34,338 nucleotides of DNA, from assembly GCA_035540935.1 (NCBI GenBank), contig DATLFS010000045.1:1-34338 (forward strand), given 5' to 3'. The position numbers and the translations under genes were made by a program. Each line of letters starts with the position of its first letter. The stretch's first letter is position 1. A model generated the notes under the pieces. It was not told the origin of the DNA, searched no databases, and was given only the letters and a program-made list of their open reading frames with translations. This stretch comes from DATLFS01 sp035540935 (lineage in GTDB: Bacteria; Actinomycetota; CADDZG01; WHSQ01). Positions 32,228 to 34,338 of this stretch are shown one piece after another.

Positions 32228-33268
32228 GTGTCGAGAGGCGCCAAGGTCGGGATCGCCGGAGGTCTCTTCCTCCTGGTCGCAGTGGGGGCGTTCTTCTTCC
32301 TGCGGGACAAGAAGCTCCCCGTCGTCGACCGGCTGCTGCCGGAGGCGGCGGTCTGTCCTCTGACGGGGGAGGAGCCGCGGCGCGAATCGCTCGTGGAGCG
32401 GCCCGCGGTGGGGGTGAAGATCGAGAACGCGGCGGCCGCCCGGCCGCTGTCGGGGCTCGAGGACGCCGACCTCGTGTACGAGGAGCTGGTCGAGGGCGGC
32501 GAGACGAGGTTCCTCGCCATCTTCCACTGCGGCGACGCGCCGAAGGCGGGGCCGATCCGGAGCGCGCGCATCGTCGACCCATCGCTGCTCAAGCCGCTTA
32601 CGCAGATCCTGGGGTACTCGGGCGCCAACGACATCGTCATCGCGGCCCTCGAAGCGGCCGACATCGTCGGGATCCACGAGGACAACGCAGGCGAGGCGAT
32701 GGAGCGGGTGCCGCGCGCGGGCGTGTCTTTCGAGCACACCCTCTACGCCGACACCGCCCAGTTGCGGCGCACCGGCAGACGCGACTACTCAGAGCCTCCC
32801 CCCGAAGATGTGTTCGCCTTCGGCGACCTGCCGGACGGCACGCGCGGCCGCCGCGCACGCACGATCACGCTCAACTTCGGCGGCGCGAGCACCATCACCT
32901 ATACGTGGACCGACGGCCGCTGGGCCCGTGCGCAGGACGGCGCGCCCTTCATGGCGGAATCGGGCGAGCAGATCGGCCCGACGAACGTCCTGGTCGAGGA
33001 GCATGTGGTCAACCTGTCTCGCGAGATCGTCGATTCGGCCGGAAACCCGTCGATCGAGATCGCGGACGAGACGGGGTCGGGGCGCGCCGTGCTGTTCCGC
33101 GACGGACGCGCCATCACCGGGAGGTGGGTCCGGGAATCGGTGGATGCCGCGGTGAGGTTCGAAACCAGGTCGGGCGACGAGATGGTGTTCGCGCCCGGTT
33201 CGATCTGGATCGAGCTGGTGCCGGGCGAAGAGGGCGAAGTGAAAGGATCTTTCAGCTATGAGAGGTAG
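32228..33268 (+). CDS. DUF3048 (YerB-like) membrane-anchored envelope protein
   Basis: The 346-residue protein starts at GTG 32228, with AGGAGGG (32212-32218) upstream. A single uncleaved-looking membrane anchor (about 7-25) is followed by an extracytoplasmic DUF3048 domain pair. Family marks are VCPLTGEEP, RPAVGVKIENAAAARPLSGLEDADLVYEELVEGG and TRFLAIFHCGDAPKAGPIRSAR, then the C-terminal part with GAPFM and NVLVEEHVV and the end FAPGSIWIELVPG. The function of the family (Bacillus YerB and actinobacterial relatives) is unknown; location outside the membrane is clear. It overlaps the next gene, a paralogue, by 11 bases. Confidence 0.9.
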   Translation: MSRGAKVGIAGGLFLLVAVGAFFFLRDKKLPVVDRLLPEAAVCPLTGEEPRRESLVERPAVGVKIENAAAARPLSGLEDADLVYEELVEGGETRFLAIFHCGDAPKAGPIRSARIVDPSLLKPLTQILGYSGANDIVIAALEAADIVGIHEDNAGEAMERVPRAGVSFEHTLYADTAQLRRTGRRDYSEPPPEDVFAFGDLPDGTRGRRARTITLNFGGASTITYTWTDGRWARAQDGAPFMAESGEQIGPTNVLVEEHVVNLSREIVDSAGNPSIEIADETGSGRAVLFRDGRAITGRWVRESVDAAVRFETRSGDEMVFAPGSIWIELVPGEEGEVKGSFSYER

Positions 33269-34292
33269 GCGGGCCGGCGCCGTCGCGGGCGCTCTCGTTG
33301 CCGTTCTGACACTCGCAGCCTGCAACGGAACCGACACGCCGCCGCAGGCGCTCGCGGGCGAGCCCGAGCCGAAGGCGACGCCCGATCCGGTATGTCCACT
33401 CACGGGGCTTCCCCCGGCCAAGGGCGTGAAGCTTTCCCGGCCGGCGGTGGCCGTGAAGATCGAGAACGATCCTGCGGCGCGTCCGCAAGCGGGGCTGGAG
33501 TACGCCGACATCGTCTTCGAGGAGCGGGTCGAGGGCGGCATCACGCGCTTCATGGCGATCTACCACTGCGGCGACTCCAAGCTCGCGGGTCCGGTCCGCT
33601 CCGGTCGGTTCGACGACCCCAAGCTCTCGCTGCCTTTCACGCGCCTCATCGCGGCGTCGGGAGCCAACGAGATAGTCAAGGCCGAGATGCGCAAGCGCGG
33701 CATCCTCTTCCTCGAGGAGAACCAGACGAAGGGTCTCTTCCGCAACCCGGCCGGATCCACCAGCGTGCACTCACTCTTCGCCGACACCTCACTCCTCCGA
33801 AAGGTGGCCGCGCGGGAGGGCTTCGACCCTCCGGCGGCACCTTTCACCTTCGGCGAGCCCCAGAACAAGGGGAAGAAGGCGCGCTCGGTCGCGATGAACT
33901 TCGTCGCGACCAACACGATCGAGTACCGGTGGGACGGCGAGGGATGGGCCCGCTACGAGGCGGGCGCGCCGTTCATGTCGGCGGAGGGGCGCCAGATCAC
34001 CGTCCCCAACCTCGTGATCCAGGAGGTGCGGGTCGACAACTCCGCGACGATCGTGGACGTCGCCGGCAACCCCTCGCCCGACATCACCCTTACCGGCACC
34101 GGAAGGGCTTGGCTCTTCCGCGACGGCCGCGTCGTGAAGGGCTCGTGGTCGATCGAGGAGGAAGGCGGCACCCCCGTCTTCACCGACAAGAAGGGGAGCC
34201 CGTTCGTCTTCGAGCCGGGCGCCGTCTGGATAGAGCTCGTCCCGTCTCAGGAGGGTGGCGTCACCGGCGGGGTCAGCATCTCGAAGAAGTAG
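33258..34292 (+). CDS. DUF3048 (YerB-like) lipoprotein, paralogue of the preceding gene
   Basis: The 344-residue lipoprotein has lipobox LAAC (Cys 22) and a Pro-rich linker. The same DUF3048 layout as its neighbour follows: VCPLTGLPP, RPAVAVKIENDPAARPQAGLEYADIVFEERVEGG, TRFMAIYHCGD, AGPVRSGR, GAPFM, NLVIQEV and FEPGAVWIELVPS. The two proteins align over their whole length but differ in anchor type (transmembrane here replaced by a lipid). ATG 33258 lies inside the end of the upstream gene, so both are translated from one message. The last 46 bases of the window (34293-34338) show neither a gene nor a terminator. Confidence 0.92.
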   Translation: MRGRRAGAVAGALVAVLTLAACNGTDTPPQALAGEPEPKATPDPVCPLTGLPPAKGVKLSRPAVAVKIENDPAARPQAGLEYADIVFEERVEGGITRFMAIYHCGDSKLAGPVRSGRFDDPKLSLPFTRLIAASGANEIVKAEMRKRGILFLEENQTKGLFRNPAGSTSVHSLFADTSLLRKVAAREGFDPPAAPFTFGEPQNKGKKARSVAMNFVATNTIEYRWDGEGWARYEAGAPFMSAEGRQITVPNLVIQEVRVDNSATIVDVAGNPSPDITLTGTGRAWLFRDGRVVKGSWSIEEEGGTPVFTDKKGSPFVFEPGAVWIELVPSQEGGVTGGVSISKK

Positions 34293-34338
34293 AATCCGAA
34301 GCTCGACCACCCGCCGGGACGGCGAACCGCGCCGTGCC

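Overview
The window reads as one uninterrupted chromosomal segment of a high-GC (by eye roughly two thirds G+C) actinobacterium. The best evidence for this is the gene order thrS, HIT hydrolase, pgsA, acyltransferase, pimA (22237-30911), which is the actinobacterial phosphatidylinositol/phosphatidylinositol-mannoside cluster also known from Mycobacterium tuberculosis (Rv2614c to Rv2610c). Supporting signs are TAnnnT-type -10 elements, starts with no leader, frequent GTG and TTG starts, and HspR-type (HAIR-like) operators at heat-shock genes. The lineage cannot be placed more precisely from sequence alone. There is no IS element, phage gene, CRISPR array or rRNA. The only RNA gene seen is tRNA-Val(CAC).

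Layout. 1-1210: tRNA-Val, a tiny lipoprotein, a Cys-rich metal-binding protein and an RsbW-like anti-sigma kinase domain. 1326-3566: a double-GNAT acetyltransferase and an enolase-superfamily enzyme. 3573-10038 (minus strand): a run of rhlE-type helicase, secreted beta-propeller protein, pepT, gabT-type aminotransferase and pncB. 10243-18543 (plus strand): a YihY membrane protein, an SRPBCC protein, ftsH, clpB, a zinc-ribbon miniprotein, a D-2-hydroxyacid dehydrogenase, a lipoprotein metallopeptidase and hsp20. ftsH, clpB and hsp20 together form a protein quality-control neighbourhood. 18557-19983 (minus): a TPR protein coupled to a MidA-type methyltransferase. 20093-24676: a DUF2090/IolC-C-like protein, a secreted gluzincin-like protein, thrS and a HIT protein. 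24765-28204: three genes sit inside the otherwise conserved lipid cluster: a secreted low-complexity protein, a soluble Ser/Thr kinase and, on the opposite strand, an EF-G2-like GTPase. 28287-32043: pgsA, acyltransferase, pimA, a small lipoprotein and a membrane protein that looks like an M48 peptidase without its HExxH. 32228-34292: two tandem DUF3048 (YerB-like) envelope proteins.

Genes are tightly packed. Six adjacent pairs overlap by exactly four bases (three ATGA, three TTGA), and several convergent pairs have 0-13 bases between their stop codons. No gene-free stretch exceeds 300 bases; the longest are about 205 bases (10039-10242) and 184 bases (32044-32227). I found no obvious new multi-gene system. 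The points most worth a second look are the catalytically dead M48-like protein attached to the pimA operon, the three-gene insertion in the PI/PIM cluster, the paired HAIR-like operators at clpB and hsp20, and the tandem DUF3048 pair with its structured leader.
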